64,000 nt of DNA from Paenibacillus_D sp047238105 (lineage in GTDB: Bacteria > Bacillota > Bacilli > Paenibacillales > Paenibacillaceae). Under the pieces are notes generated by a model. That model saw only the letters and a list, made by a program, of their open reading frames with translations. It was not told the origin of the DNA and did no database searches. The stretch is taken from NCBI RefSeq assembly GCF_047238105.1, contig NZ_JBDFMD010000001.1, positions 2,356,001 to 2,420,000 of the forward strand, in the 5' to 3' direction. A program made the position numbers and the translations under genes. Below, piece by piece: positions 54,485 through 64,000 of the stretch (positions are counted from its first letter, which is position 1; the number at the start of each line of letters is the position of its first letter).

Positions 54485-56777
54485 TTACCCTTCAGTCTTG
54501 TTCTTGCCGATGGTGTTCAACTCCGAATCGATGAGCGACAACAGCTCCTTCGGAATGTTAAAAGCCGAGATCTTGGACATCTTCTCGATCGACATGACAC
54601 CTTTCATAGCTGCAAACCTGGGGTGCTCTGCCGCCTCCCCAAAATACTTTTTGAACACCGCTTTGGCCTGCTCGTTCTCATAGAGCGCCTCGATCGTGTC
54701 CAGCGTGGAATAGTAACCCTCCCGTATCGCAACCTCTGGCACGGATGTCAGATCATATTTCTCAAACCAGTTCATTACATGTTTTTTCTCTTGATTCGTC
54801 TGATAGCGATAAGAATGATCCTGCTCCGGCCCGTAATAGAGCGTCATTTCATCCTCGCTGACCTGCCCCTGCTCATCCACCCCCTCTACCCTAATTCGGT
54901 TTGCTCCCAGAGCGAGCGTGACGCCGGGAAGGATGACGACCCGATCTTCCGCCGTGATCTCCGTATATAGCGACTGGTCTTTGTAGACCTTGAGATGCGG
55001 CAGGTTTGTCAGGATCAGGATATCGTTGGCAGGCTGATGCCGGTGCCGGAACCGGCGGCCGGCCAGGTGGACGAAGGCATCCTTGGACCAATATGCCTTA
55101 TACAGGTAGTAAGCATCCTTTTTCCGCTTCCGGTCAATGGTGACAAGCCCTTTCAGATTTTTCCCTTTGTCTCCGCCTTCATTTCTCAGCGCGCTGCCAA
55201 AATCAAACATGTTCCATACATAACCTCCAGGCACAAAGTCTCTATCCTGGATCGTACGGATAACATTGTGATGGTAGATGAGCTGGTACTCCTCCGTATA
55301 ATCTTTGACTTGCGGCGCATACGCATGGTAGCCGGGGTTCGTATCGACCCCGTACTCCGTAAGCAACACCGGGACGTCCGGGTTGGCATCACGAAACGCG
55401 TCCAGGCGTCTGCCCAGATCGTCCATCTCCCCGTAGTACCAGCCATAATAAAGATTGTAGCCCCTTAGATCGGCCAGCTGGTGAATCGGACTGTCGTCTT
55501 CCACGGAGTAGATATTCGCTTGCGCGGTCAGGCGCTGCGGATCGAGTCTTTTGGCCAAGGCGTTAATCTCGCGGATGGTCTGGTACGTCTGCTCATTTTC
55601 GACGGCAATTGTAATCTCGTTTTGTACGCCCCAACAGTAGATGGAGCAGTGGTTGTAAGCTTGCTTGATCAGCCTCTCCAGCTGCTCCAGCGCATTGTCA
55701 TTGCTCTTAGTGGAGGGGACGCTGATAAATGGAATCTCGGCCCATACCAGCATGCCGGAACGGTCGCACAGCGTGTAGAAATAATCATCGTGCTGGTAAT
55801 GGGCAAGCCGGATGCTATTGGCCCCCATCTCCCTTATTAGACGCATGTCTTCTTCCATATGCATCCGTGTAAGGGCATTGCCAATATCGGCGTAATCCTG
55901 ATGCCGGCTCACGCCCCGCAGCGGGATGGGCTTCCCGTTCAGCAGCACGCCTCGATCCGGCGTCACCTCCACTGTCCGGAAGCCTACCTCGATCTCCCGG
56001 ACATCCACCCGCTTCCCTCCGATGTCCAATGCGATAGTAGCGGTGTAGAGATACGGCTGGTACCCCGTCCCATAACACCGGGTTTTCGATGTCCATATGG
56101 AATTCAAAATCCGTCGCACGTTCGATGCGGACCGGCACACTCGTCTCCAGCGCCAGCTGTCCGTCCCGGTCCCGCAGCTGTACCTGGATCTGCCCCTCTG
56201 CCTGTCCCTCCGACTCATTGGCAATCCTCCCCCGGATGCCGAGCCGGAAGGTGTCTTCTGCGGTCTTCACCGGCGTCAAGTAGATTCCGTCGCGGCTGAG
56301 GTCCGTGACATCGAAATGAATGGGCTCCATGACCAGCAGCCTGACTTCTCTATATAAGCCGCCATAAAAAGTGAAATCCGCCATCAGGGGAAAGACGTCA
56401 TCGTGATAGCTGTTATCCACCTCGATGGCGATGAGATTGTCGCCGGCCTTCAGGAACGGCTGCAGCGCCACCCGGAACATCGCATAGCCGCAGCGGCTCG
56501 TGCCCGCCAGATGGCCATTGATATATACCGTACCAATATTGCCTGCTGCGCCGATCTCCAGATACCACCGTTGCTGCAACTCGGCCTCGGAGAGTTCGAG
56601 CTTCTTTTGATACCAGCACCTGCCTCGGTAATATTCGCTACCCTCTCCCTGCCCGTCTCTCCCATTCCAGGAATGAGGCAGATCCACTGCCTCTCCCTCC
56701 GCGATGTAGCTGGTAGCAACACGGTCATTATCGTTTTGAATGAACATCCAGTCCTTGTTGAATGTTATTGTTTTCAT
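54485..56777 (-). pseudogene. GH2-family glycoside hydrolase, single-base frameshift
   Basis: The N-terminal sugar-binding domain (MKTITFNKDWMFIQNDNDRV, ATG 56777) is in one frame to about 56067. The Ig-like and TIM-barrel parts are in the next. Removing one base from the CCCC run 56063-56066 joins NPVLWDG to YQPYLYTATIALDIGGKRV and yields 763 residues, typical for the family. Catalytic acid Glu in YCWGVQNEI and nucleophile Glu in LLTEYGVDTNPG are intact. No signal peptide, so probably a cytoplasmic beta-galactosidase/glucuronidase-type enzyme. It follows two permeases in one operon. Genuine inactivation and sequencing error cannot be told apart. Confidence 0.85.
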
Positions 56778-56787
56778 ACTCCTCCCC

Positions 56788-57672
56788 CTATCCTTTTACT
56801 GCACCGAACATAATGCCTTTGATAAAAAACTTCTGAAAGAACGGGTAGGCCAGCAGGATCGGCAGCGACCCCAGCACCGCAATCGCCATCTTCGCCGTAT
56901 CCGTGGGCATCTGAGCCATCGCTTCGCCGCTATTTGCCGTCATATTGGATTGGATAAATTGAATGTCCTGCATAATCCGCTGCAGCAGGTTCTGGATGCT
57001 AAACAGCTCCGGATTGGTAATATAGATCATCCCCGTCTGCCAGTCGTTCCAATAAAAGATAGATGTAAACAAGCCGATAACGGCCAGGATCGGCGTAGAG
57101 GTCGGAATGATAATGCTCCATAGAATCCGGTATTCCCCCGCTCCGTCCAGCTGTGCTGACTCGATCAGATCCTTGGACATCGAGCCCTGCAGGAAGATCC
57201 GCATCATCATGATGTAGTAGCCGTTGGTGAGAACCCCGGCGACGATCAATACCCAGATGGTGTTCTTCAGATTGAGCATCTGGGCGTACACCAGATATGA
57301 GGGAATCAGCCCGCCGTGGAACAGCATCGAGAAGAACACGATGAACAGGATCAGCCCCCGGTGCGGCGTCTCCGGCCGAGACAGCGGATAAGCCATGAGT
57401 AAAGTAATGCAAATCCCCACCGACGTCCCTACCACCGTGACAAAGATCGAGACGCCATACGCCCGGAGGATGTCCGATCCCCTATTGAACAGATATTCAT
57501 AGGCTGCCGTACTGAATACCTTGGGAATGAGCGAATAGCCATGTGCCACGAGTGAAGCCTGGTCCGTCAAGGAAGCCGAGATCAGCAGGAGGAACGGGAT
57601 GATGCAGATGATACTAAACAGGAGTAACACGGAATGACTAAACCAGGTGATGATGCGATTCTCGTTTTTCAA
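56788..57672 (-). CDS. Carbohydrate ABC transporter permease, YtcP type
   Basis: 294 residues, ends FFIKGIMFGAVKG. EAA loop ESAQLDGAGEYRILWSIIIP. First membrane segment near residues 10-32. It lies 11 bp after the partner permease stop (57684) and 10 bp before the GH2 start. It should form the channel for the sugar bound by the protein at 62323. Confidence 0.92.
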   Translation of the reverse strand: MKNENRIITWFSHSVLLLFSIICIIPFLLLISASLTDQASLVAHGYSLIPKVFSTAAYEYLFNRGSDILRAYGVSIFVTVVGTSVGICITLLMAYPLSRPETPHRGLILFIVFFSMLFHGGLIPSYLVYAQMLNLKNTIWVLIVAGVLTNGYYIMMMRIFLQGSMSKDLIESAQLDGAGEYRILWSIIIPTSTPILAVIGLFTSIFYWNDWQTGMIYITNPELFSIQNLLQRIMQDIQFIQSNMTANSGEAMAQMPTDTAKMAIAVLGSLPILLAYPFFQKFFIKGIMFGAVKG

Positions 57673-57683
57673 GTCTTCTCCTC

Positions 57684-58646
57684 CTAGAATAATGCGTTAT
57701 CTTTATTTTTGCGGCGAACGAGGTAGTTGACCGTGATGACCAGGAGAAAGCCAACTACTGACTGATACAGCCCAGCTGCTGCGGACATTCCCATATTGCC
57801 GCTCCCCATCAGGCCGTTGAACACGTACGTATCGATCGTTGCCGTCGTCTCGAACAGCGCTCCAGAGTTGAGTGTGACCTGATAGAACAACCCGAAGTCG
57901 GAATAGAACACTCTGCCGAGCTGAAGCAGCGCCATCATAAGGATGACAGGGGTTACGATAGGGAGCGTAATGTGGAAGATCTGCTGCAGCCGCGTAGCAC
58001 CGTCGATGCGTGCGGCTTCGTAGTAATCCTCGTTGATCCCGAGTAAGGCGGCAAAATAAACAATACTGCCATACCCGACCCCTTTCCATTGATCGACGAA
58101 CGTCAGGATGTACGGCCAAAATTTCGCTTCGGCGTACCACATGATGCCATCCTCCATGCCGAGCATCGGCAGGATCGTCCGGTTGATCAGACCGTTCTCG
58201 ACACTCAGAAAACCGAAGACCAGATAGCTGATGATGACCCACGAGATCAGATGCGGCATCGAAATAATCGCCTGATAGGTTCGGAGGAAAACCTTTTGCT
58301 TGATCTCGTTAAGCAGAATCGCGACAGTCAGCGACAGGGTAATCCCTAGGACAAGAAACAGCAGATTATACAGAATGGTGTTGCGGGTGATGATGTAGGC
58401 ATCGGACGTCCTGAACAGATATTCAAAGTTCCTGAAGCCCACCCAGTCGCTGCCGAGTATGCCCTTGGTGAAATTGATCTCCTTGAAAGCGATGACGATC
58501 CCGAACATGGGAAGATAGTTGTTGATGAGGAGATACAATAACCCCGGTATCATCATAATCAGGAGCGGCGAGTACCTGCGATAGTTATATTTCTTCTTCT
58601 TCGTCTGAGGCAAGGCCTCCGGAGCAGTCGGTATCGTCCGACTCAT
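57684..58646 (-). CDS. Carbohydrate ABC transporter permease, LplB type
   Basis: 320 residues from ATG 58646 (MSRTIPTAPEAL); a TTG two codons upstream is possible. EAA loop EAARIDGATRLQQIFHITLP. First gene of the operon permease-permease-GH2. Its promoter carries the AGTCG repeats (58689-58754). Confidence 0.91.
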   Translation of the reverse strand: MSRTIPTAPEALPQTKKKKYNYRRYSPLLIMMIPGLLYLLINNYLPMFGIVIAFKEINFTKGILGSDWVGFRNFEYLFRTSDAYIITRNTILYNLLFLVLGITLSLTVAILLNEIKQKVFLRTYQAIISMPHLISWVIISYLVFGFLSVENGLINRTILPMLGMEDGIMWYAEAKFWPYILTFVDQWKGVGYGSIVYFAALLGINEDYYEAARIDGATRLQQIFHITLPIVTPVILMMALLQLGRVFYSDFGLFYQVTLNSGALFETTATIDTYVFNGLMGSGNMGMSAAAGLYQSVVGFLLVITVNYLVRRKNKDNALF

Positions 58647-58688
58647 GCCCAATCACATCCTTGTCTTTTGTCTATTCGGTATAGACCT

Positions 58689-58754
58689 ATCATAAGAAAT
58701 TTGCATGTCCCGAACTAACGTTGAGCCGACTTCTTAACTAACACTTTCACGACT
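58689..58754 (-). promoter_or_regulatory. Promoter of the permease/GH2 operon with AGTCG repeats
   Basis: Minus strand: -10 TATGAT (58689-58694), 17-bp spacer, -35 TAGTTC (58712-58717), with CGACT (plus strand) at 58727 and 58750, 23 bp apart. It matches the GH43 promoter in every fixed position, including TTTCACGACTA at the distal site. Confidence 0.75.
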
Positions 58755-58785
58755 ATCAACGATCTCACATCCTCATTTTAATGCG

Positions 58786-58814
58786 CAAAAAAGCCGGCTC
58801 CTAGGGTTCCGGCG
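58786..58814 (-). terminator. Terminator of the response-regulator gene
   Basis: Minus strand stem GCCGG/CCGGC with loop, followed by TTTTTT. It lies just beyond the 58825 stop and ends the kinase/regulator unit. Confidence 0.8.
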
Positions 58815-58824
58815 TCGATTCATT

Positions 58825-60429
58825 TTATCTCTGGTTTCCGTATTGATTGCGATATTCTGTCGGTCCCAGCCCGGCGTGCTTCTTGAATATTTTTGCAAAA
58901 TGCGAGAAGTTGGTATGCCCTACAGCGGAGGCGACCGAGCTGATCGGGATCCCGGTCTGCGACAGCAGCTCTTTAGCGATCCTTATCCTCTCGAGCAGCA
59001 CATAATCGGATATGGAATAGCCTGTCTCCTTCTTGAAGATGCGGGACAAGTAATCGGGATTGAGGAAGACATGGCTGGCAATCAAATCACGCGACAGGTC
59101 TTGATCGATATGCTTGCTGATGTAGCGACGGACCGTCTGAACGACGCTCTCTGTCGCTTCAACTGCTTTCGTCTGGTGGACAGCTTTGTCAAGGGCGTGG
59201 CGCACCCAGGCTAACAGCTCTGCCACAGAGCGCCCTGCTGTCTCTGACAGATTGCGTGATGTCTCGTCCCCATACAACTGGTGGGCCTGAATACCGTTCG
59301 TATGCAAAAACGAATAAAGCGCCTGGACACAATCCTGGTAGAACTGGTGCAGCACATTGGCGTCTACCGCCTGATCCTTTACTAATCGCTCGAGTGATTG
59401 CTCCACTTCCCGGATGGCTTCGTCTTTGGTTCCCGACTTAAGTAAAGACAGCCATGTATTCCAATCCGGAAGCCCCTGAACCTGGCTTGCCTCCGTCTTC
59501 TCGGCAGAAGAAAAAACTTTGGGATAGAAGGCTACATTGTCCCGATCCCGATCCCTTAAACCCGCTACCGCGCCTGCTATGGCCTGAGTCTCTGATGGAC
59601 TGCCCAGATAACAGCACACATGACAGTACAACAGGCTTTGACATACCTCCAAATAACGGTTGCAATTTGCCATCAGCCACTCCCGGATATCATCGTCCCA
59701 AACGTCGGCGGCAAAGATGCCCAGCATGGTTCCGCGGTCCACAAAAAAGAAGACGCCATTCATTTGATTGCCCGCGATAAGCTCTTCAGCCGTATTTTTC
59801 AATGCATACTCCATAATTTTCTCATCCCGCCTGCTGAGCGGCTTATCCCATTGTTTCACCGAGATCAGCAGCGGGATGAACACGGCGTCCTCCATAATCG
59901 GCAACTGGTGATCCTCGGCATGCTTGCGGATCGCCTCTGGATGACTAGGTATCGTGTGGCTGATCAGATCGTTCCAGAACCGTTCGATGACGAGCGAGCG
60001 GTGCTTCATCCATAACTGATGGGATCGTTGGTTACGGCTCATCTCACTGTTATGTTCCAGCATGCCCTGGGCTCTCAGCAGCACCTGCTCCAGTTCGTCA
60101 GCCAGCACCGGCTTGAGCAGGTAATCCAGACTGCCCAGTTGGATGGCTTCTTTGGCATACTTGAAATCGGCATGGCTGGTGAGAAAGATCGTGATCAGAT
60201 GAGGATGATATGCCTTGACCCAGGAGAGCAGCTCCAAACCGCTGCCCTGCGGCATTTCGATATCGCATAACATAATATCTACCGGCTTGCTTTCGATTAC
60301 GGCTTTGGCCTGCTTCATATTATGAGCGGTGTATAGCCCTGCAATCCCCAGCCTCGCCATATCCAGATCGCTCTTCACGCCTTCAATCGCATGCACCTCG
60401 TCATCGACAAGCAGCAAATGATACGTCAT
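58825..60429 (-). CDS. YesN-type response regulator (receiver plus AraC HTH)
   Basis: 534 residues. Receiver LLLVDDEVHAIEGVKSDLDM with acceptor Asp in IMLCDIEMPQGSGLELL. The C-terminal AraC HTH includes IASHVFLNPDYLSRIFKKET and PISSVASAVGHTNFSHFAKI. The start overlaps the kinase stop by four bases. It is the best candidate for the activator that recognises the AGTCG repeats, since two of the four promoters flank it. Confidence 0.93.
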   Translation of the reverse strand: MTYHLLLVDDEVHAIEGVKSDLDMARLGIAGLYTAHNMKQAKAVIESKPVDIMLCDIEMPQGSGLELLSWVKAYHPHLITIFLTSHADFKYAKEAIQLGSLDYLLKPVLADELEQVLLRAQGMLEHNSEMSRNQRSHQLWMKHRSLVIERFWNDLISHTIPSHPEAIRKHAEDHQLPIMEDAVFIPLLISVKQWDKPLSRRDEKIMEYALKNTAEELIAGNQMNGVFFFVDRGTMLGIFAADVWDDDIREWLMANCNRYLEVCQSLLYCHVCCYLGSPSETQAIAGAVAGLRDRDRDNVAFYPKVFSSAEKTEASQVQGLPDWNTWLSLLKSGTKDEAIREVEQSLERLVKDQAVDANVLHQFYQDCVQALYSFLHTNGIQAHQLYGDETSRNLSETAGRSVAELLAWVRHALDKAVHQTKAVEATESVVQTVRRYISKHIDQDLSRDLIASHVFLNPDYLSRIFKKETGYSISDYVLLERIRIAKELLSQTGIPISSVASAVGHTNFSHFAKIFKKHAGLGPTEYRNQYGNQR

Positions 60430-62180
60430 CTTCTTCCCTCCATGACGGCATAAGTCGGCACAACAACTTCCACAACAGCTCCGCCGGTATCGCGATCATT
60501 CTCATACTGGATGCTTGCCTCTTCTCCATACAACAGCTTGAGACGACGCTGCACATTCCAGATTCCGGTATGCTCACCTTGCTCATTCTCCAGGCTCCGG
60601 CCGGCCTTCAGCTCGCGCAGCACGTGTTCGTCGAAGCCTTCGCCAGTGTCGGTAATCCTGATCCCTATCGTCACCCCGTCCTCATCTGCAAAAGCGACCT
60701 TTACAGTGATCTCGATCGGCTCCTCCAACGTGACTGCATGCTTGATTGAGTTCTCTACAAACGATTGGATAATGAGAGGAGGAACCGGGACATCCATGAA
60801 GTAAGCCGGAGCATCCACGTTCCACAGCAACTTATCCGGAAATCTCAAAGCCTGAATCCGCAGATAATTACGGGTATGCTGCAACTCATCCCCCAGCTTG
60901 ACGAAGGACGTATTGCTGCGGAACAAGAACCGGAAGTATTGAATCAGCGCCATCGTCATTTCCAAGATCAGTGTATGATTTTTGACCTTCGCCAGATTAT
61001 ATACGATATTCAGGGCATTTAGGAAAAAGTGAGGGTTAACCTGCAGCTGCAGCCTCTGAAGCTCCTCCCGCTGTTTGTTCAGCTGTTCTTCAAACACATT
61101 GACCCGCAGCGTCTGGATCTCGATCATCATCGAATTGAAGGAATAGCCCAGGATTTTAAACTCCTCTGCATTCTTGTCGGTATCGACCCTCACGCTCCAG
61201 TCCCCGCTGCGCACTCTGCTCATCGCGTGAAGAATCCGCTTGAGCGGCACAAAGAAAGTCCGTCGGATCAAGTAGAGGCCGATCGGGATAAACAGGAACG
61301 ACCCCAGCGTTATAAACCAGATGAGTTGCTGAAGATAGGGAAGATTGGCCAGGATCTCACGATCCGGGATAAGCGTCACCAGGCTAAAGCTGCCTCTGTA
61401 CGATTCTTTGTCTACGACAAGGTACTGCTGGTCCGAACCGGACAATTGATACCCCTGCTGGACCTGATTAAGCGATAGCCCAATCGTATGCGCCGAGAGA
61501 TGGCCTGTGATTGGCTCACCGGATGCATCGGCTACCAGCATGACTCCCCCTTCGCCGACATCAAGATCCTTAAGCGGTTCCAGCAGCGTATCCGTTCGAA
61601 TCCAGCCACCGAGATAGACACGGCCGGATTGGATAATGTTGACTAGATAATTCACTTCTCCAATCCGGGTCGGATGCCACCTTTTGGTTCGCAGCCCTTG
61701 GGGGATATTACCCGTCTTTATCATCTCTGTGATATAGGCCTGCACCCGTTCCTTCTCCTCGAAGGACACGCCTGTGGCATACACATCCATATAATCCTGT
61801 CTATCCTTCGCATAGACAAAAAAAGAATCCAATGTATTAAACAGCGATATATCATTGGACATTCTATTGAACAAGTATGCCTTTGAAATGTAGTATTGAT
61901 CATCGGTTTCGGCGCGTTTAAGTGCTATCAAATCATAGCCGCTGCCGGCTATTGTATTCAAGTAGGCGTCAACGTCATTCAGGTTGGAATCAATCTGTCC
62001 CATGTACAGCCGCAAGGTGTTTTTGTACGATTCGGCTACCTGGGTGCGGACCACATCAATGGCATAGAAATTATTGTAAAGCAGCATAACAATCAGCGGA
62101 ATCGTCATCATCAGCACGATCAGCGGAATTTGAACGCCTAGCGACCGATAAGTAAGCCCTTTCATACCAAGCTTGTTCAT
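60426..62180 (-). CDS. YesM-type sensor histidine kinase
   Basis: 584 residues from ATG 62180; a TTG three codons upstream is an alternative but sits too close to the AAGGGG. Membrane segments near residues 15-35 and 285-310 flank an extracellular sensor domain. HAMP follows, then the phospho-acceptor motif LQVNPHFFLNALNIVYNLAK (FFL instead of the common FLY). The HATPase has DTGEGFDEH and TGIWNVQRRLKLLYG. It is coupled to the regulator at 58825. Confidence 0.93.
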   Translation of the reverse strand: MNKLGMKGLTYRSLGVQIPLIVLMMTIPLIVMLLYNNFYAIDVVRTQVAESYKNTLRLYMGQIDSNLNDVDAYLNTIAGSGYDLIALKRAETDDQYYISKAYLFNRMSNDISLFNTLDSFFVYAKDRQDYMDVYATGVSFEEKERVQAYITEMIKTGNIPQGLRTKRWHPTRIGEVNYLVNIIQSGRVYLGGWIRTDTLLEPLKDLDVGEGGVMLVADASGEPITGHLSAHTIGLSLNQVQQGYQLSGSDQQYLVVDKESYRGSFSLVTLIPDREILANLPYLQQLIWFITLGSFLFIPIGLYLIRRTFFVPLKRILHAMSRVRSGDWSVRVDTDKNAEEFKILGYSFNSMMIEIQTLRVNVFEEQLNKQREELQRLQLQVNPHFFLNALNIVYNLAKVKNHTLILEMTMALIQYFRFLFRSNTSFVKLGDELQHTRNYLRIQALRFPDKLLWNVDAPAYFMDVPVPPLIIQSFVENSIKHAVTLEEPIEITVKVAFADEDGVTIGIRITDTGEGFDEHVLRELKAGRSLENEQGEHTGIWNVQRRLKLLYGEEASIQYENDRDTGGAVVEVVVPTYAVMEGRR

Positions 62181-62281
62181 ACGTCTCAAACCCCTTGCCT
62201 AACGGCTTTTCTTCCCATTATAATGGACAAGGTATTCCCCGCCTATACCTGTAGACTCACCGTTCAGAGACTACCAATAGG

Positions 62282-62313
62282 CAAAGCCGGATCTGTTTAC
62301 AGACCCGACTTTG
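62282..62313 (-). terminator. Inverted repeat after the binding-protein gene
   Basis: CAAAGCCGGaTCTGT pairs with ACAGAcCCGACTTTG, a long but slightly imperfect stem, 10 bp beyond the 62323 stop. The T-run is short, so termination may be partial. Confidence 0.65.
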
Positions 62314-62322
62314 TCACGCAAG

Positions 62323-63867
62323 CTAAGAACCTGCCCACTCATCCAGTTGTCGCTGTTTCTCTTCAATAACTTTCTCAATGCCAGCCGATTTCAACTGATT
62401 AATAAACTCCTGCAGCATCGATTCGGGAGCCACCGATCCCGTCTCCAGCACCTTTTTGTAGCGGTTGGTTACGTTCGTTATGGCGGTCAATTCATTCTGG
62501 ACGAGGCTGGGATTAAATGAGAATCCAAGCGCTCTGGACTTATTGGCCGATGCGTTAAATTCCATCACGCTTTGAGCAAGCTCCGGATCCTGGCCTTCCA
62601 GCGTATATGCGATAAAAGGATTACTGATGGTGAGCGCATTAACTGCGTAACCAACAGTGGAGCCATCGATTCCTTCCGGATACTTGATGACGTTATCCGA
62701 GACTTTGACATAATGCTTGTCTTCTATCCCCCAGATGAACAGGTTGACCAGCTCTTCATCCGTATACATCAGCTCCAGGAACTGCATGGCGCGGTCCGGA
62801 TTTTCGGATTGCTGGGCAATCCCCCACAGTCCGACGATGACATCCGTCGTGACCGCATAAGCGTCGATATCCAGATTGGCTATGATCAACTCTTTGCCGA
62901 TCAGACGTTCCTCCTGCGCTTTGATCTCCGGTTTATTCATCGTAATGTAGGAAAAAGCCTTGTCCGCCTTCAGTAATTCGGCCGTACTGGTCTGGGTGGT
63001 TGCCGCATCCTTGTTAATGTAGCCGGCTTTGAACCAACGGTGCATGATCGATAACAAGTCGGCATATTCCTCTGTCTCGTACCAGTTCACCAGTTGCAGA
63101 TCATTGTCGAACCCGGGCAATACGCCATTGCCGTCTCCAACCCGGTCATAGCTTCTATAGAAATCCATCGTGGTCGACAATCCGGAGGCGAGCCCGAACA
63201 TGCCCGGTTCATTTTCTTTGATGACCTCAAATACTTGATCCAGATCATCAAGGGAATGAATCGCATCCACATCAATATTATGTTTATCCACGAGATCCTT
63301 CCGCATGAAGATCGCCGGCTGCGAGGCGAAGGAATGCAGCGTAGGGACGCCGTAGATCTGCCCATCCACCCTCGCCGATTCCATATAATCCGCGCCGATC
63401 GCTTCCACGATACCCTGACCGTACTGCTCCAACCGGTCATCGATCGGCAGCAGTTTGCCGTTCAGGGCATCTGTTGCATACTTGCTCCCGATGCCGAAGG
63501 TAAACATCAGGTCGAGCTTTTCACCGCTCGATGTCATAAGATTCATCTGCTGATCGTAGCTTCCAATGCTGATGGGCATGATGGTTACAGTCGTATTCAG
63601 CCTCTCCTTGGTCAGCTTGTTGATCTCGGCTTCCACCAGTTTCAGATCTACAGGCACCGCTCCGAAAATAGGCATGGCCATCGTTAATTCATATGGCTCC
63701 TCCAGACCATCCCCAGTATCGGCGGATGAATCGGGTGCGTTTTCATTTCCTGACTCGCTTACGGGTGGGCTCGAGTTGCCGTTGCCATTTGACGAGCAAG
63801 CAGCAATCATGGCCGTCATCAATGTCAATACCAGCAGGATACCGACAGCCTTCATCGTCTTGTTCAT
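62323..63867 (-). CDS. Sugar ABC transporter substrate-binding lipoprotein
   Basis: 514 residues from ATG 63867, chosen for AGAGGGGGAG upstream; the frame opens 16 codons earlier. Lipobox MIAAC at about residues 20-24. LipO-like fold with the usual C-terminal LQEFINQLKSAGIEKVIEEK. Its own promoter shows the AGTCG repeats. It serves the permease pair 56788-58646, from which it is separated by the kinase and regulator genes. Confidence 0.92.
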   Translation of the reverse strand: MNKTMKAVGILLVLTLMTAMIAACSSNGNGNSSPPVSESGNENAPDSSADTGDGLEEPYELTMAMPIFGAVPVDLKLVEAEINKLTKERLNTTVTIMPISIGSYDQQMNLMTSSGEKLDLMFTFGIGSKYATDALNGKLLPIDDRLEQYGQGIVEAIGADYMESARVDGQIYGVPTLHSFASQPAIFMRKDLVDKHNIDVDAIHSLDDLDQVFEVIKENEPGMFGLASGLSTTMDFYRSYDRVGDGNGVLPGFDNDLQLVNWYETEEYADLLSIMHRWFKAGYINKDAATTQTSTAELLKADKAFSYITMNKPEIKAQEERLIGKELIIANLDIDAYAVTTDVIVGLWGIAQQSENPDRAMQFLELMYTDEELVNLFIWGIEDKHYVKVSDNVIKYPEGIDGSTVGYAVNALTISNPFIAYTLEGQDPELAQSVMEFNASANKSRALGFSFNPSLVQNELTAITNVTNRYKKVLETGSVAPESMLQEFINQLKSAGIEKVIEEKQRQLDEWAGS

Positions 63868-63902
63868 TGTACTCCCCCTCTGTCTTATTGACTTGCACTT
63901 TG

Positions 63903-63968
63903 AGTATATCTTCACCCGTGCCGCCCAACTAGCATTTTGACGACTTTGTGAATATAGTTTTCACGACT
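63903..63968 (-). promoter_or_regulatory. Promoter of the last binding protein with AGTCG repeats
   Basis: Minus strand: -10 TATACT (63903-63908), 17-bp spacer, -35 TAGTTG (63926-63931), with CGACT (plus strand) at 63941 and 63964, 23 bp apart and both followed by TT. It matches the other three members. Confidence 0.75.
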
Positions 63969-64000
63969 TTCTCTTGTAACAGCTCAGAATCACAACGTCA

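Overview
The window looks like a chromosomal segment of a Paenibacillus-type Firmicute. The evidence is the combination of S-layer-homology (SLH) anchored giants, YesM/YesN-style two-component pairs, LplB/YtcP/LipO-style sugar ABC systems that lack their own ATPase, a SpoVB-type flippase, strong AGGAGG ribosome binding sites and moderately high GC. This placement rests on gene content and is not a database result. Most of the window is a carbohydrate-utilisation landscape read mainly from the minus strand.

Layout. (1) 1-2601: the 5' end of a sugar-binding lipoprotein, divergent from two permeases. (2) 2724-6332: a SpoVB-like flippase, a frameshifted RQC-like DNA-binding protein and mannose-6-phosphate isomerase. 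(3) 6555-9572: a WYL regulator overlapping a LysR regulator, divergent from a MetX-like alpha/beta hydrolase. (4) 9653-17565: an apparent operon of a GNAT acetyltransferase and three phage-tail-collar proteins, then a terminator-like hairpin and a 1921-residue SLH protein with eleven 92-residue Ig-like repeats. (5) 17819-37346: an AraC regulator and a polysaccharide-utilisation locus. The locus holds a roughly 2770-residue SLH surface protein, a GH28-like enzyme, a binding protein, two permeases (one frameshifted), a response regulator, a sensor kinase and a secreted alginate-lyase-like protein with a ricin-type lectin domain. (6) 37801-39964: a 51-bp tandem array, then a disulfide-bond operon (bdbD, bdbC) that also carries a BlaI-type repressor. 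(7) 40216-51844: GH43, binding protein, large glycosidase, two permeases, response regulator and sensor kinase. (8) 52027-54426: two divergent short-chain dehydrogenases and a TetR regulator. (9) 54485-63867: frameshifted GH2, two permeases, response regulator, sensor kinase and binding protein.

How the genes fit together. In each transport locus a lipoprotein presents an oligosaccharide to a two-permease channel. Cytoplasmic glycosidases (GH28, GH43, GH2 and an 880-residue enzyme, none with a signal peptide) then finish degradation, and a membrane sensor plus AraC-type response regulator controls expression. Reading promoters by eye revealed four promoters with the same architecture: two AGTCG direct repeats fixed relative to a weak TAG-type -35 and a consensus-like -10 exactly 17 bp away. 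They lie in front of GH43, one dehydrogenase, the permease/GH2 operon and the last binding protein, and they define a putative regulon. A different pair of 22-bp-spaced repeats sits in front of the 48286 permease operon.

The most unusual content is the triple collar-protein/GNAT cassette next to an Ig-repeat SLH protein with no other phage genes, the 2770-residue SLH protein with an unrecognised N-terminal region, and a BlaI-type repressor with a matching operator on a disulfide-bond operon. Four genes carry single-base frameshifts (two gains, two losses), which could be real decay or sequence error.
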